Source: Actinomycetes bacterium (GTDB taxonomy: Bacteria; Actinomycetota; Acidimicrobiia; Acidimicrobiales; Ilumatobacteraceae). From it: DNA of 64,000 bases. How positions within the stretch are numbered: the first letter of the stretch is position 1; every line of letters starts with the position of its first letter. The notes under the pieces are model-generated. The model worked only from the letters and a program-made list of their open reading frames with translations, was not told the origin of the DNA and ran no database searches. Made by a program: the position numbers and the translations under genes. The stretch is from the NCBI GenBank assembly GCA_025356335.1, contig JANXUF010000033.1, positions 1-64,000 on the forward strand, given 5' to 3'. Of this stretch, positions 46,464-57,400 are shown one piece after another.

Positions 46464-47702
46464 ATGACTGAGGCGGAACGGCTGGCGGCATTGCGCCGTA
46501 TGAAGATGTTTGCGACGTCGCTGCTGCTCGCGGCGGCGACGTTGTTCATCGTCATGACACTCGTCGACGACGGTCAGAACTGGGTCGGATATGTCAAGTC
46601 GTTCGCCGAGGCCTCGATGGTCGGAGCACTCGCCGACTGGTTCGCGGTGACGGCGCTTTTCCGCCATCCGCTGGGCATCCCGATCCCGCACACGGCGATC
46701 ATCCCCAACCGCAAGGACCAGATCGGGCGCAGCCTCGGCGAGTTCGTCGAGAGCGAATTCCTCACAGCAGCAGTGATCTCCGAACGCCTCGGCGGCTTCG
46801 GCGTGTCCAAGCGGCTCGGTGCGTGGTTGATCGAAGACGTCAACGCCGACAAGGCCGCAGCGGCGATCGGTGACGCTTTGCGTGCTGCGCTGGAGGTGCT
46901 CGACGACAACGAGGTCCAGGGTGCTCTGGAGCAGGTCGTCGTCAAGCGCGTGCGGTCCACACCGATCGCCCCGTTGATCGGGCGAGCGGTGGACATCGGC
47001 GTCGAAGGTGGGCATCATCAACGCCTCCTCGATTCGGTACTCGTCGGGCTCGGCAACTTCCTGGACGACAACAAGACGGTGCTACGCGAGAAGCTCTCGC
47101 GGGAATCGCCATGGTGGGTGCCGGAGCCGATCGACGATCGGATCTTCAGCAAGATCTACGACGGCGTGAACTCGTTCATCGGTGAGATCGCCGCCAATCC
47201 GGAGCACGACGTGCGTCTGGCGATGGACACCCGCGTCGTCGACTTCGCCAAGCGCCTGCAGGCCGATCCCGAACTGTTGGCCAAGGGCGAGGAGTTGAAG
47301 GACGAGGTACTGGACCATCCCGATGTGCGCGCCTGGCTCGGCTCGCTGTGGGGCGAGTTGAAGACCACCCTGAACTCGGCGAGCAACGATCCGACGAGCG
47401 AACTACGGAAACGGATGAACGCCGGCGTCAAGACGTTCGGCGACAAGCTGTGCACCGACGCTGTGCTGCAGGCGAAAATCGACCACTGGGTCGAGCGGGC
47501 GGTGTCGTACGTCGTCGACAACTACCGCCACGAAGTCGCCGATCTCATCGCCAGCACCGTCTCACGGTGGGACGGCGAGTCGACGAGCCGCAAGATCGAA
47601 CTGCAGGTCGGCCGCGATCTGCAGTTCATCCGCATCAACGGCACCCTCGTCGGCGGCATCGCCGGCGTCCTGATCCACGCCCTCGCCCAACTCATCAGCT
47701 GA
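46464..47702 (+). CDS. DUF445 family protein
   Basis: GYVKSFAEASMVGALADWFAVTALFRHPLGIPIPHTAIIPNRKDQIGRSLGEFVESEFL. Confidence 0.93.
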   Translation: MTEAERLAALRRMKMFATSLLLAAATLFIVMTLVDDGQNWVGYVKSFAEASMVGALADWFAVTALFRHPLGIPIPHTAIIPNRKDQIGRSLGEFVESEFLTAAVISERLGGFGVSKRLGAWLIEDVNADKAAAAIGDALRAALEVLDDNEVQGALEQVVVKRVRSTPIAPLIGRAVDIGVEGGHHQRLLDSVLVGLGNFLDDNKTVLREKLSRESPWWVPEPIDDRIFSKIYDGVNSFIGEIAANPEHDVRLAMDTRVVDFAKRLQADPELLAKGEELKDEVLDHPDVRAWLGSLWGELKTTLNSASNDPTSELRKRMNAGVKTFGDKLCTDAVLQAKIDHWVERAVSYVVDNYRHEVADLIASTVSRWDGESTSRKIELQVGRDLQFIRINGTLVGGIAGVLIHALAQLIS

Positions 47703-47762
47703 GAGCGTCGACCAAGACGTCTGCCCGATCGCGCCAGTCCGTGGACCGATCAGGTGGAAACG

Positions 47763-50297
47763 CTACGCGCCGCGCTCGGCCTGCTCGACGAGTTCCAGTT
47801 CTTCGACGGTCATCAGGACGGTACGCGCCTTGGAACCCTCACTCGGCCCGACGATGCCGCGGTTCTCCATCAGGTCCATGATCCGCCCGGCGCGGGCGAA
47901 ACCGACCTTGAGTTTGCGTTGCAGCATCGACGTCGAACCCAACTGACTTCTGACGACGAGTTCGCGTGCCTGACGCATCAGCGACTCGTCATCGTCGTCG
48001 TCGCCGTTTCCGGAGCTGCCGCTACTGCCGCCCATCGCGTTGGTCCGTGAGGCGTTGTCGTTCTCGTCACCCTCGACACCGGCCACGTAGGTGACCTCCG
48101 GAGCCTGGCGACGCCAGAAGGCGACGACCTTGCGGACCTCTTCCTCGCTGACGAACGATCCCTGGATTCGCTGGGCGACGTTGGAGTTGCCTGGCAGCAA
48201 CAACATGTCGCCCTTACCGACGAGCTTTTCGGCACCCGGTTGATCGAGGATCACGCGAGAGTCGGTCAGGCTGGAGACGGCGAAGGCCATACGTGCCGGG
48301 ACGTTGGCCTTGATCACGCCGGTGATGACATTGACCGACGGCCGCTGGGTGGCGACGATGAGGTGAACGCCGACAGCGCGGGCCTTCTGGGCGATACGGG
48401 TGATGCTCTCCTCGACGTCACGGGCGGCGACCATCATCAGGTCGTTGAGTTCGTCGACGACGACGACGATGTACGGCAACCGCTCGAATGTCTTGTCCGA
48501 ACCCTCTTCTGCCTGCAGTTCGCCACGGTCGAACGCCGCGTTGTAACCGCTGATGTCACGGAACCCGACCTCGTAGAGCAGGTCGTAGCGACGCTCCATC
48601 TCCTTGACGGCCCATGACAGCGCGTTGGCGGCCTTCTTCGGGTTCGTCACCGGTTGCGTCAGCAGGTGCGGCAGCCTGGCGTACTGGCCCATCTCGACCT
48701 GCTTGGGGTCGATGAGAATGAGGCGGACCTGATCGGGCGTTGCGCGCATCAGCAACGAGGTGATGATGCAGTTGATACCACTCGACTTCCCGGCGCCGGT
48801 TGCTCCGGCGATCAACAGGTGTGGCGTGGTTGCGAGGTTGAGGAACACGGCGCGGCCGGCGATGTCCTTGCCGACGGCGACGTCGAGAGGATGGGTGGCA
48901 TCGCGTGCTTCCTGTCCGCCGAGGATGTCTCCGAGGCTGACGAGCTGGCGGGTGTGATTCGGTACCTCGACGCCGATCGCCGAGCGGCCAGGAATCGGGG
49001 CGAGGATGCGGACGTCCGTCGCCGCCATCGAGTAAGCGATGTCGCGCTGCAGCGTGGTGACGCGGGCGACCTTGACACCGGAACCGAGTTCGAGTTCATA
49101 GCGGGTGACGGTCGGGCCGACCGTCGCACCGACGAGACGCGTCTCGACACCATGCGATTCGAGCGCCTCGTGCAACGTGCGACCGCGAGCGTCGACCTCT
49201 GCCTTGTTGATCGTCTGCGCGCCGGTCTTGACGAGGTACGACGCCGGCGGCAACGACCATGCACCGCGCTTGGCGCCTGGGCCGAGTTCCAGCTCGGGCT
49301 GCTTGGCAGTGGCAACAGAAGCGAGCGTCGGCGGCGGCAGCGGACGCGGCGCTTTCGGCCGGGGAGATCGCAGCGACGGCAACGGCAGGGTCGCGGCCTC
49401 CCCAGGGACCGACCAGCCCTCTTCTGAGTCGACGTCGTACACCCTCGGCGCACCCGACGCTGCCGTCCGCTCGCTCGAGAGCGTCGAGACACCTCCGACG
49501 GCCCGGCCGGCAGCCGAACGAATCGGCGACGTGATTCGCGGGATGAACGTCAAGACGCCGGCGATCACTTCACGCAGCGGGCGCCTGGTGATCAACAGCA
49601 ACCCACCGATGATCGCCGCGACCAGCAGCACCACGGCCCCTGCAGGTGCCAGTAGCGCCTTCAACGGCTGGCCGATCAGCGCTCCGATCCAACCCCCGGC
49701 AGTTGAAAGCGAATCGAGATGGACGGTGATCTTGCCGGCACCGCGGGCGATGTGCAACAGCCCGAGTACGGCACCGGCGATGACGGAAACCCCGACCAAC
49801 AGCCGGAAGCGCTGATTGATCTGACCTTTGCGGATGAGGGCGACACCGACGGCGACGAGGGCGATCGGCACGGCAAACCGGCCAAGGCCCGTCAGCCAGC
49901 CGAGCACATTCGAGAGCGCCCTGCCGACGAGCCCGGCGAGTTTGAAGTACAACGCCAGGCCGATGAGGACCCCGCTGGCGATGAAGGCGAGTCCGACGTA
50001 TTCGTGTTCCTGGCCGCTGACGGCAGCGCGCATCTCGTCGTGACGGCTCATCCGTGTCGTCGACCGTGCCGTCGCCGGAGCGGTTCTCGGTGTTGCCTTC
50101 GGTGTCGACTGGGACGAGCGCCGCGACGGTGACGCACGCTTCTGCGAGCCGCTGCCACCGCGACCCCAGCTCGTCTCCTCATCCATCGGCTCGGTGTCGG
50201 CAAACGCCGACGAGCGCGTCGAACGGGTCCCCGGGCGGGATCGGGACGTGCTCGATGAAGAGGGGGGCGGGTTGTTCCGTGCGGGCCTCGAGGCCAT
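47763..50297 (-). CDS. ftsK: FtsK/SpoIIIE DNA translocase
   Basis: PHLLIAGATGAGKSSGINCIITSLLMRATPDQVRLILIDPKQVEM, IVVVVDELNDLMMVA, HLIVATQRPSVNVITGVIKANVPARMAF, C-terminal gamma domain. Confidence 0.96.
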   Translation of the reverse strand: MASRPARNNPPPSSSSTSRSRPGTRSTRSSAFADTEPMDEETSWGRGGSGSQKRASPSRRSSQSTPKATPRTAPATARSTTRMSRHDEMRAAVSGQEHEYVGLAFIASGVLIGLALYFKLAGLVGRALSNVLGWLTGLGRFAVPIALVAVGVALIRKGQINQRFRLLVGVSVIAGAVLGLLHIARGAGKITVHLDSLSTAGGWIGALIGQPLKALLAPAGAVVLLVAAIIGGLLLITRRPLREVIAGVLTFIPRITSPIRSAAGRAVGGVSTLSSERTAASGAPRVYDVDSEEGWSVPGEAATLPLPSLRSPRPKAPRPLPPPTLASVATAKQPELELGPGAKRGAWSLPPASYLVKTGAQTINKAEVDARGRTLHEALESHGVETRLVGATVGPTVTRYELELGSGVKVARVTTLQRDIAYSMAATDVRILAPIPGRSAIGVEVPNHTRQLVSLGDILGGQEARDATHPLDVAVGKDIAGRAVFLNLATTPHLLIAGATGAGKSSGINCIITSLLMRATPDQVRLILIDPKQVEMGQYARLPHLLTQPVTNPKKAANALSWAVKEMERRYDLLYEVGFRDISGYNAAFDRGELQAEEGSDKTFERLPYIVVVVDELNDLMMVAARDVEESITRIAQKARAVGVHLIVATQRPSVNVITGVIKANVPARMAFAVSSLTDSRVILDQPGAEKLVGKGDMLLLPGNSNVAQRIQGSFVSEEEVRKVVAFWRRQAPEVTYVAGVEGDENDNASRTNAMGGSSGSSGNGDDDDDESLMRQARELVVRSQLGSTSMLQRKLKVGFARAGRIMDLMENRGIVGPSEGSKARTVLMTVEELELVEQAERGA

Positions 50298-50367
50298 CGA
50301 ACCAAGCTACCAGCCCAGCCCGCGGCCGTTCCGGACACTGCATCTGCGGCATGACCCCCGCCACGGC

Positions 50368-50416
50368 GACGCAGGCACGAGAGGTCGCATTTTCTGCAAC
50401 ATCTCGTGCCTGCGTC
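50368..50416. repeat. 49-nt hairpin element A: 15-bp perfect arms, 19-nt loop
   Basis: GACGCAGGCACGAGA-GGTCGCATTTTCTGCAACA-TCTCGTGCCTGCGTC between the ftsK start and the lipoprotein gene stop. Confidence 0.9.
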
Positions 50417-50447
50417 AGAATGGAGGTGGACTCGCCGGTCGAACAGT

Positions 50448-51104
50448 TCAGTCGCTGAGGATGCCGGTGACGGTCGTGCCGTCGACGGCGAGGCCGACGA
50501 TGAACTTGGCCTGCTTGGCCCCCTCGACGTACAAGTGCCACACGAACCCGTCCGTGCTGTTGCTGATCAGCACCACCCTGGCGATCGTCGCTCCGGGGAG
50601 TTGTGCGCTGAGCAGGGTCTGGAAGCCGGCGATCTTCTCGAGGTTCACCGTGTCGAGCGAAAAGGTGACTGCCCCTTGCTCCTGCGGCGTCGGCGATGCT
50701 GGAGGACTGAGGGTGCCCGATCGATAGAGGTATGCGAGCTCCGTGCCGTCGCCCTTGGCGACGAACAGGTTGACGTTCTGCACATCGACGTTGATTTCGG
50801 TGTACCGCTGAGGACCACCCAGCGCCTGCTCGACCGCCTTGACCGCCGGTTGGACATCGGTGAGCCTGACCGACGTCTGGCCGACAGCCGTCGCCGCCGA
50901 ATTCCCGGGTGCCGCTGGTGCCGTTCCCAGCGGTGCCCCCGCACGCGTCGTCGAGGCCGAACCATCGAGGCCCCCGAGGCTCACGACGAAAGACGTCGTC
51001 GTCGAGCCTCCACTGGACGATGACGAACCCGAACAGCCCGCGCCGACGACGATCGACGCTGCGACGAACGCTGCGGCTCCTCGGGCGCCGATCCGCCAGG
51101 GCAT
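50448..51104 (-). CDS. Lipoprotein, GerMN-like candidate
   Basis: MPWRIGARGAAAFVAASIVVGAGCSGSSSSS lipobox; LFVAKGDGTELAYLYRSGTL. Domain assignment tentative. Confidence 0.7.
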   Translation of the reverse strand: MPWRIGARGAAAFVAASIVVGAGCSGSSSSSGGSTTTSFVVSLGGLDGSASTTRAGAPLGTAPAAPGNSAATAVGQTSVRLTDVQPAVKAVEQALGGPQRYTEINVDVQNVNLFVAKGDGTELAYLYRSGTLSPPASPTPQEQGAVTFSLDTVNLEKIAGFQTLLSAQLPGATIARVVLISNSTDGFVWHLYVEGAKQAKFIVGLAVDGTTVTGILSD

Positions 51105-51307
51105 CAGCCGCCGAAACCCGAGAGGATCGCGCCGACATCGAATCTGGCGAGCAACGTCGTGGCGAACACGGCGACGACCGTCTCGATGATGTTCACAGCG
51201 CTGCGCCTTTGGTGTCCGCTCGACCCGATGGCAAAAGTCGGCGGAGGATCTGCGGGTGGGTGACTGCGTGTGGTCGAATCGTCGATGGTGGCAACAGACC
51301 GCACGGG

Positions 51308-52969
51308 TCAGGCCTCCATCACCACGGGGACGATCATCGGGCGGCGTTTGGTGCGGTCGCTGACGAACCGACCTGCGGCGCGTCGTACCTCGCGCTCCAG
51401 CGCGTCCACGTCGCGGACTCCCTTGGCGAGCGCCTTTTCGACGGCATCGGCGACGGCGTCGCACGCCTCGTCGAGCAGATCCTCGGCCTCCGGCGCATAG
51501 ACCCAGCCACGAGTGATGATCTCCGGGCCGGTCAGCACCCGTCCGGTCTCGATGTCGACCGTGACGATGGCGACGACGACGCCTTCCTCGGAAAGCACCT
51601 TGCGGTCGCGCAGCACTCCTTGGCCGACGTCACCGACGATGCCGTCGACGTACAGGTAACCGGCAGGAACTCGACCGTCGCGGGTGATTCCCTTGTCGTC
51701 GATCCGCAGACGATCGCCGTCCTCGCACTGCAGCACGTGTTCCGGCTGGACGCCCATCAAACGGGCGAGTTTGGCGTGGGCGAACATGTGGCGATACTCG
51801 CCATGGATCGGAACGAACCACTGTGGCTTGACGATCGACAGGTAGGTCTTCAACTCGTCGGCCTGGGCATGGCCGGTGGCGTGGACATCAGCGATGCCCG
51901 AATGGATCACGTCGACGCCGAGGCGCAGCAGACCGTCGATGACCCGATTGACATTCGACTCGTTGCCGGGGATCGCATGACTCGACAGGATCACCGTGTC
52001 GTCCTTGCCGACCTTGAGCCATTTGCTGTCGCCGCGGGCCAGGAGCGACAACGCTGACATCGGCTCTCCCTGTGAACCGGTCGACAGCACGCAGACCTTG
52101 CCTGGCGGGTATTTGTCGACATCCTCGATATCGACGATCGCCGAATCGGGAACCTTCAGCAGCCCCAACTCGCGAGCCATCCGGATGTTCTTCTTGATCG
52201 ACAGGCCGAGGGTCGCCACGACCCGGCCCTCGCCGATTGCCGCCTCGATCACCTGCTGCATGCGGTGGATGTGACTGGCGAAACTGGCGGTGATGATGCG
52301 CTTGCCGCGATGGCTGGCGAACAGCGCCCGCAACACACCGCCGACGTCGGATTCGCTCGGCGCATGACCGTGTTCTTCGGCGTTCGTCGAATCGGCCATC
52401 AGCAGACGGACGCCTTCCGTCGTGGCGATCGTGCCGAGCCGCGACAGATCGGTACGACGACCGTCGACGGGCGTGAGGTCGAGCTTGAAGTCGCCCGAGT
52501 GCAGCAGCACACCCTGGGGCGTGTGCAGGGCGATGGCGTGAGCCCACGGCACCGAATGCGTCACCGGGATGAACTCGACATCGAACGGGCCGATCATCCG
52601 CCGCTCGCCGTCCTCGATACGGATGAGTTCGGTCTTGCTCAGCAAGCCCGCTTCCTCGATGCGGTTGCGGGCGAGGCCGAGCGTGACGGCCGACCCGTAG
52701 ATCGGGAAACTCAGTTCGCGCAACAGGTACTGCAGACCGCCGACGTGGTCTTCGTGCCCGTGCGTCGCCACACAGCCGACGATGCGGTCGGCGTTGGCGC
52801 GGAGGTAGGTGAAGTCGGGCAGGACGAGGTCGATGCCGTGCATGTCTGCATCGGGGAACATCAGACCGCAGTCGATCAGCAGGAGCTTGCCCTGTTGCTC
52901 GACCACCATGCAGTTGCGGCCAATCTCCCCCAACCCGCCGAGGAAATTGACGTATATCGGATCAGCCAT
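51308..52969 (-). CDS. rnj: Ribonuclease J
   Basis: VNFLGGLGEIGRNCMVVE, THGHEDHVGGLQYLL, HSVPWAHAIALHTPQGVLLHSGDFKLD, CVLSTGSQGEPMSALSLLARG. Confidence 0.96.
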   Translation of the reverse strand: MADPIYVNFLGGLGEIGRNCMVVEQQGKLLLIDCGLMFPDADMHGIDLVLPDFTYLRANADRIVGCVATHGHEDHVGGLQYLLRELSFPIYGSAVTLGLARNRIEEAGLLSKTELIRIEDGERRMIGPFDVEFIPVTHSVPWAHAIALHTPQGVLLHSGDFKLDLTPVDGRRTDLSRLGTIATTEGVRLLMADSTNAEEHGHAPSESDVGGVLRALFASHRGKRIITASFASHIHRMQQVIEAAIGEGRVVATLGLSIKKNIRMARELGLLKVPDSAIVDIEDVDKYPPGKVCVLSTGSQGEPMSALSLLARGDSKWLKVGKDDTVILSSHAIPGNESNVNRVIDGLLRLGVDVIHSGIADVHATGHAQADELKTYLSIVKPQWFVPIHGEYRHMFAHAKLARLMGVQPEHVLQCEDGDRLRIDDKGITRDGRVPAGYLYVDGIVGDVGQGVLRDRKVLSEEGVVVAIVTVDIETGRVLTGPEIITRGWVYAPEAEDLLDEACDAVADAVEKALAKGVRDVDALEREVRRAAGRFVSDRTKRRPMIVPVVMEA

Positions 52970-52974
52970 TGCTG

Positions 52975-53892
52975 CTAGTCAACACCGCGGAACTCCAAGA
53001 ACGCGATTCTGGCCCGCGTCAGGTTGGCGTACACCGTCGTGGCGCGCTCGTGGACCCACGCCGGGGCAGGCCCCATCGGCAGCCTCGCATCGCCGACGTC
53101 GATGCCCAGATGCCGCAACATCGCCTTCGTCGGGAGCGGGTTGGGGGCGTCGTCACCGGTCTCGAAGGCGAAACTCTCGAGCATCCGCGCGTTGACGGCC
53201 CGCGCACCGGCGGTGTCACCCTTCTCCCACAAGGCGAACATCTCCTGGTGGTCGTCGCCGGTCCAGTGGGTCGCCACACCGATCACGCCGACGGCCCCTG
53301 CGGCCAACAACGGAAGCGTCATGATGTCATCGCCGCTGTAGACCTCGAACCCGCCGGGTGCGTGGGCGATCAGTGACGCCGTCTCGCCGGGGTGGCCCGC
53401 CGCATCTTTCAATGCGAGCACGTTCGTCACCTCCCGAGCGAGGCCCAGCAACGTGTTGGTGGTGATCTTGCGGCCCGTTCGAACCGGGATGTCGTAGACC
53501 ACGACGGGCAGGTCCGTCGCCGCCGCCATCGCCCTGATGTGACCGTCGATTCCGGCTTGGGACGGCCGGTTGTAGTACGGGCAGACCGCGAGCACTCCAG
53601 CCGCTCCAAGCGCTGTCGCCTCTTTCGTCAGGTGCACGGAGTGCGCTGTGTCGTTCGTCCCGGTGCCGGCGATGACAGGAATGGTGACGGCGTTGATCAC
53701 CGCTTCGAACAGGCTCAGCCGTTCGTCGTCCGAGAGCACGGGCGCCTCACCGGTCGTCCCGGCGATGACCAACCCGTCGTTGCCGTGGGCCTGCAGGTAG
53801 CGGGCGAGCGTTGCAGCCTTGTCGAGATCGAGCACACCGTCGGCGTCGAAAGGCGTGACCATCGCCGTGAGAACCTTGCCGAAACGAGCCAT
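52975..53892 (-). CDS. dapA: 4-hydroxy-tetrahydrodipicolinate synthase
   Basis: MARFGKVLTAMVTPFDADGVLDLDKA, VIAGTTGEAPVLSDDE, VVVYDIPVRTGRKI, VLALKDAAGH. Confidence 0.96.
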   Translation of the reverse strand: MARFGKVLTAMVTPFDADGVLDLDKAATLARYLQAHGNDGLVIAGTTGEAPVLSDDERLSLFEAVINAVTIPVIAGTGTNDTAHSVHLTKEATALGAAGVLAVCPYYNRPSQAGIDGHIRAMAAATDLPVVVYDIPVRTGRKITTNTLLGLAREVTNVLALKDAAGHPGETASLIAHAPGGFEVYSGDDIMTLPLLAAGAVGVIGVATHWTGDDHQEMFALWEKGDTAGARAVNARMLESFAFETGDDAPNPLPTKAMLRHLGIDVGDARLPMGPAPAWVHERATTVYANLTRARIAFLEFRGVD

Positions 53893-54090
53893 CCGTCTGT
53901 CCTTCCGTTCACGGCCGCCGATGTGGCCGGCAATCGTGTGCTCGTGTGGAGCACCTAGCTGAGAATCTTCGAGCACCATCGTGGCCGATGGACGTGCAGC
54001 ATCCTCAAACATATTCGTTTCGATCGACCCAGGATTGGCACAGCGGTTCCAATCGACCTGCTCGCCCCCTCCACCGCTTCGGCGTCCAGC

Positions 54091-54380
54091 GCGCGGTCAC
54101 CCCGCCACCGCGGAATCCACGTGACCACGACACCTGCCGTACCCGCGCGGTCACCCCGACTCCGCCATCGCCCAATCCACGTGACCACGACACCTCCCGT
54201 CCCCGCGCGGTCACCCCGAATCCGCCACTGCGGAATCCACGTGACCACGACACCTCCCGTCCCCGCGCGGTCACCCCGAATCCGCCACTGCGGAATCCAC
54301 GTGACCACGACACCTCCCGTCCCCGCGCGGTCACCCCGACTCCGCCATTGCGGAATCCACGTGACCACGACAACTGCCGC
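54091..54380. repeat. 60-bp tandem repeat, 4 full units plus degenerate and partial flanking units
   Basis: Units 54121-54180, 54181-54240, 54241-54300, 54301-54360; the second and third are identical. Confidence 0.95.
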
Positions 54381-54423
54381 GTACTCGAATCGACCAGCCG
54401 TCCGTGGCCTTTCGACGCCTGCA

Positions 54424-57400
54424 TCAGATATGCATCTTGCGCCTCCGTGCGAAGATCAGCAGCAGGAACCCGATGATGCTCAGCGCAACCGCGAAGCGCA
54501 GGGACTGGCCGGAATCGGTTCCGGTCGCCGGGAGTTGCACGGGAGGCGTACCGGTGGTGGCCGGGTTCGGCACTGGCGTTGCGGCGCCAGCAGGCGTTGT
54601 CAGCGGCGTTGTCACGAGGGCCGTTCCGGGCGTCGTCGTGACCGTCGTCGTGACCGTTGAATCGAGGATCACCGTGACGTGGAAAATGGACTGTGCCGTG
54701 TTTCCGGCACCGTCCGTCGCCACGCAGGTGACGGGCGTCGTTCCGACTGGGTAGACGATTCCCGTCGCCGGCGTGCAGGAGACCGTCGGGGCGATGCCTG
54801 AGTTGTCTGCAGCAGCCGGTGCGCCGTAGTTCACGACGATTCCAGCCGGGTCGCTGGTGTGCACAGTGATGTCGGGACGCGAGATCGTCGGGGCCTGATT
54901 GTCGACCACCGTGATGGTGAACGATGCGGAGTCCGCTATGAACGGCTGGTGCTGGACGTTCGGCTGCCGTGCTTCCGTGTTCTCGATCACCAACTCCTGC
55001 TGCTGTGCGCTGTCGATCGCTGTGCAACTGACGACGGTCTGGCCGAGCGGGAAGAAGTCGCCGCTGTTCTTCGTGCAGCTGATGGTCACCGGAGGGATGC
55101 CACCCGTCGACGTCGCCGCTGCAAAGGTGACGACTGCGCCGGCCTGACCAGGATCGTTCGGCACGATCTTGTCCGGCGGGACGGCGATCGTCAACGGCGG
55201 AGTGACCCACGACACGAGATTGTCGGTCGAGGTGGACGCCTGCGAGTTGGTGACCGGCAGGCCGATCGTTTGCGCTGCGCCAGCAGGGATCGAGGCGATG
55301 ACCGTGCCGGACGTCGTCATGCCAGTCACCCGTACCTGAAAGTGGCTGCTGTCGATCGAGGCGATCGAGGCTGACAACGCGCCGCCGGCCGTGCCGGAGA
55401 TGGTCGCATCGCTCGCTTCGACACCGAATCCAATGACAGGTGCCGAGAACACGACGTCGAAGGCGATCGGCGATGTCGAGGTCGGATCTGCCTGGCCGAA
55501 AGCCTGGTTGATCGTGACCGTCGGTGCCGAAGGCGGAGCGGCGATCTGGAAGGTGATCGAGTTGTCCGCCGAAGTCGACGCTGCACTGCCGAGGTGTGGC
55601 AGCGCAACGGCCGTCGTGGCGTTCGCCGGGATCGACACCGTGACATCACCGTTCTGGGTCATTCCGGAGATCGTCACATGTTGGTGCGTGCTGTCGATGA
55701 GCGAAACGCCGATCGTGAACCCTCCGACGGGACCGGCCGTCGAGACAATGGTGAGTTGGTTGAACGGGATGAGATTGATCGCCTGGTCCGACACGATGTC
55801 GAAGCCGAGTGGGGAGATGAACGTCGGGTCTGTCTGCGGCAGTGGCGACTGGTTGATCGTCAACACCGGAGGGGTCGGCTTGTTGAAGGTGACGGAAGCG
55901 AGGTTGGAGGAGAGGTTGCCGAGCAGGCTCGTCGTTCCCGTAGCGAGGCCCGGGCCGACGTTCACCTGCACCGAGCCGCTGGATGGCATTCCCGACACCG
56001 CGACCGTGTAGTGAGCGGCGTCGACGGTCGTCACGGTGGCAGCGTTGGCATTCGCCGATCCGGTGAGGGTGACGTCCGTTTGGTCGAAGCCGGAGACCGC
56101 TTCGGAGAACATCACATCGAAGATGATCGGACTGACCGAGGTCGGGTTCACCTGACCGGGATCGACCGACACCGTCGTCGTCGGAGCGACCGGCACAGGT
56201 TTGTTGAAGGTGACGAGCGCAAGGTTCGACGAGAGGTTGCCGAGCAAGCTTGTCGTTCCGTTAGCGAGGCCCGGGCCGACGTTCACTTGCACCGAGCCAC
56301 TGGCGTTCATCCCGGAGACCGACACGGTGTAGTGCGATGCATCGACCATCGTGACTGTCGTGGCATTGGCAATCGCCGAGCCCGTCAGCGTGACGTCCGA
56401 CTGGTCGAAACCGGTGACTCCCTCGGAGAAGATGACATCGAAGACGATGGGGCTGGCCGACGTCGGATTGGCCTGAAGCAGGTCGACCGACACGGTCGTC
56501 GTCGGTGGTACCGGTGCAGCGGGCTTGATCCACTGCAATGTCGCAGTGTTCGACACCGTATTTGCGAGCCCCGTGGCGATCGATGTCACCGAACCAGCGG
56601 CAACCGTCAGATTGACATTGCCAGAATCCGGCATGCCAGACTCGGCGACCGTGTACCGCGACCCGTCCATCGGAGCCACCTGCGTCACGACAGCAGCATT
56701 CGCGCCGGCACTCCCGACGAACGCCACATCGGCAGTATCGAACGTCGCGACCGGCTCGGAAAACGTCACCAGAAACGTCACCGATGCAGCAGACGAGGGA
56801 TCCGTCGTACCCGGATTCAACGTGACCTGGGCACTCGGTGCTGTGGGCTCGACCCACTGCACGTCATTGTCGGTCGATGACGACGCGGAACTGGTCAGCG
56901 CATTGAACGTTGCATCCTGCGCTGCGGCACCCGGGATCGAGGCGATGACATGACCCTGATCGATCGACATGCCGGTGACATGGACGGTGTAGTGCGAACT
57001 GCTGATCGTCGTAACGGTCGCCGCAAGCGTGCCGGCGGTCGATGCCGACAGATCGACATCAGGTGCGGTGAACCCGACGACGGGCCGGGAGAAGATGACG
57101 TCGAAATCGATCGGCGAGAGCGAGGTCGGATCGGTCTGCGGAGGCGGGGACTGATTGATCGTCACCCTCGGATTCGTCAAGAAGGTGACCGTGTGATCAG
57201 TCGAACTCGACGCGGCATTGACAACAACCGGGACAGCGACCTCGTGGGCGGCTCCAGCAGGGACATCGACGATGACCGTCCCACTCTGGGTCATGCCAGT
57301 CACGGCGATGTCGTACGTCTTGGCATCGACCGGGGTGACGACAGCCGTGGTGGCGCCGGCAGTGCCGAAGAGCGTCACGTCCGAATTTGCGTCGCCGAAG

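Noticed and set aside
54091-54380. CRISPR array
   Set aside because: The 60-bp units are contiguous with no unique spacers and there are no cas genes nearby; it is a tandem repeat.
54121-54660. Repeat-containing ORFs over the 60-bp array (53946..54476 +, 54121..54660 +, 54005..55210 -)
   Set aside because: Open in several frames only because a stop-free 60-bp unit is repeated; they overlap dapA or surface-protein sequence and lack convincing starts.
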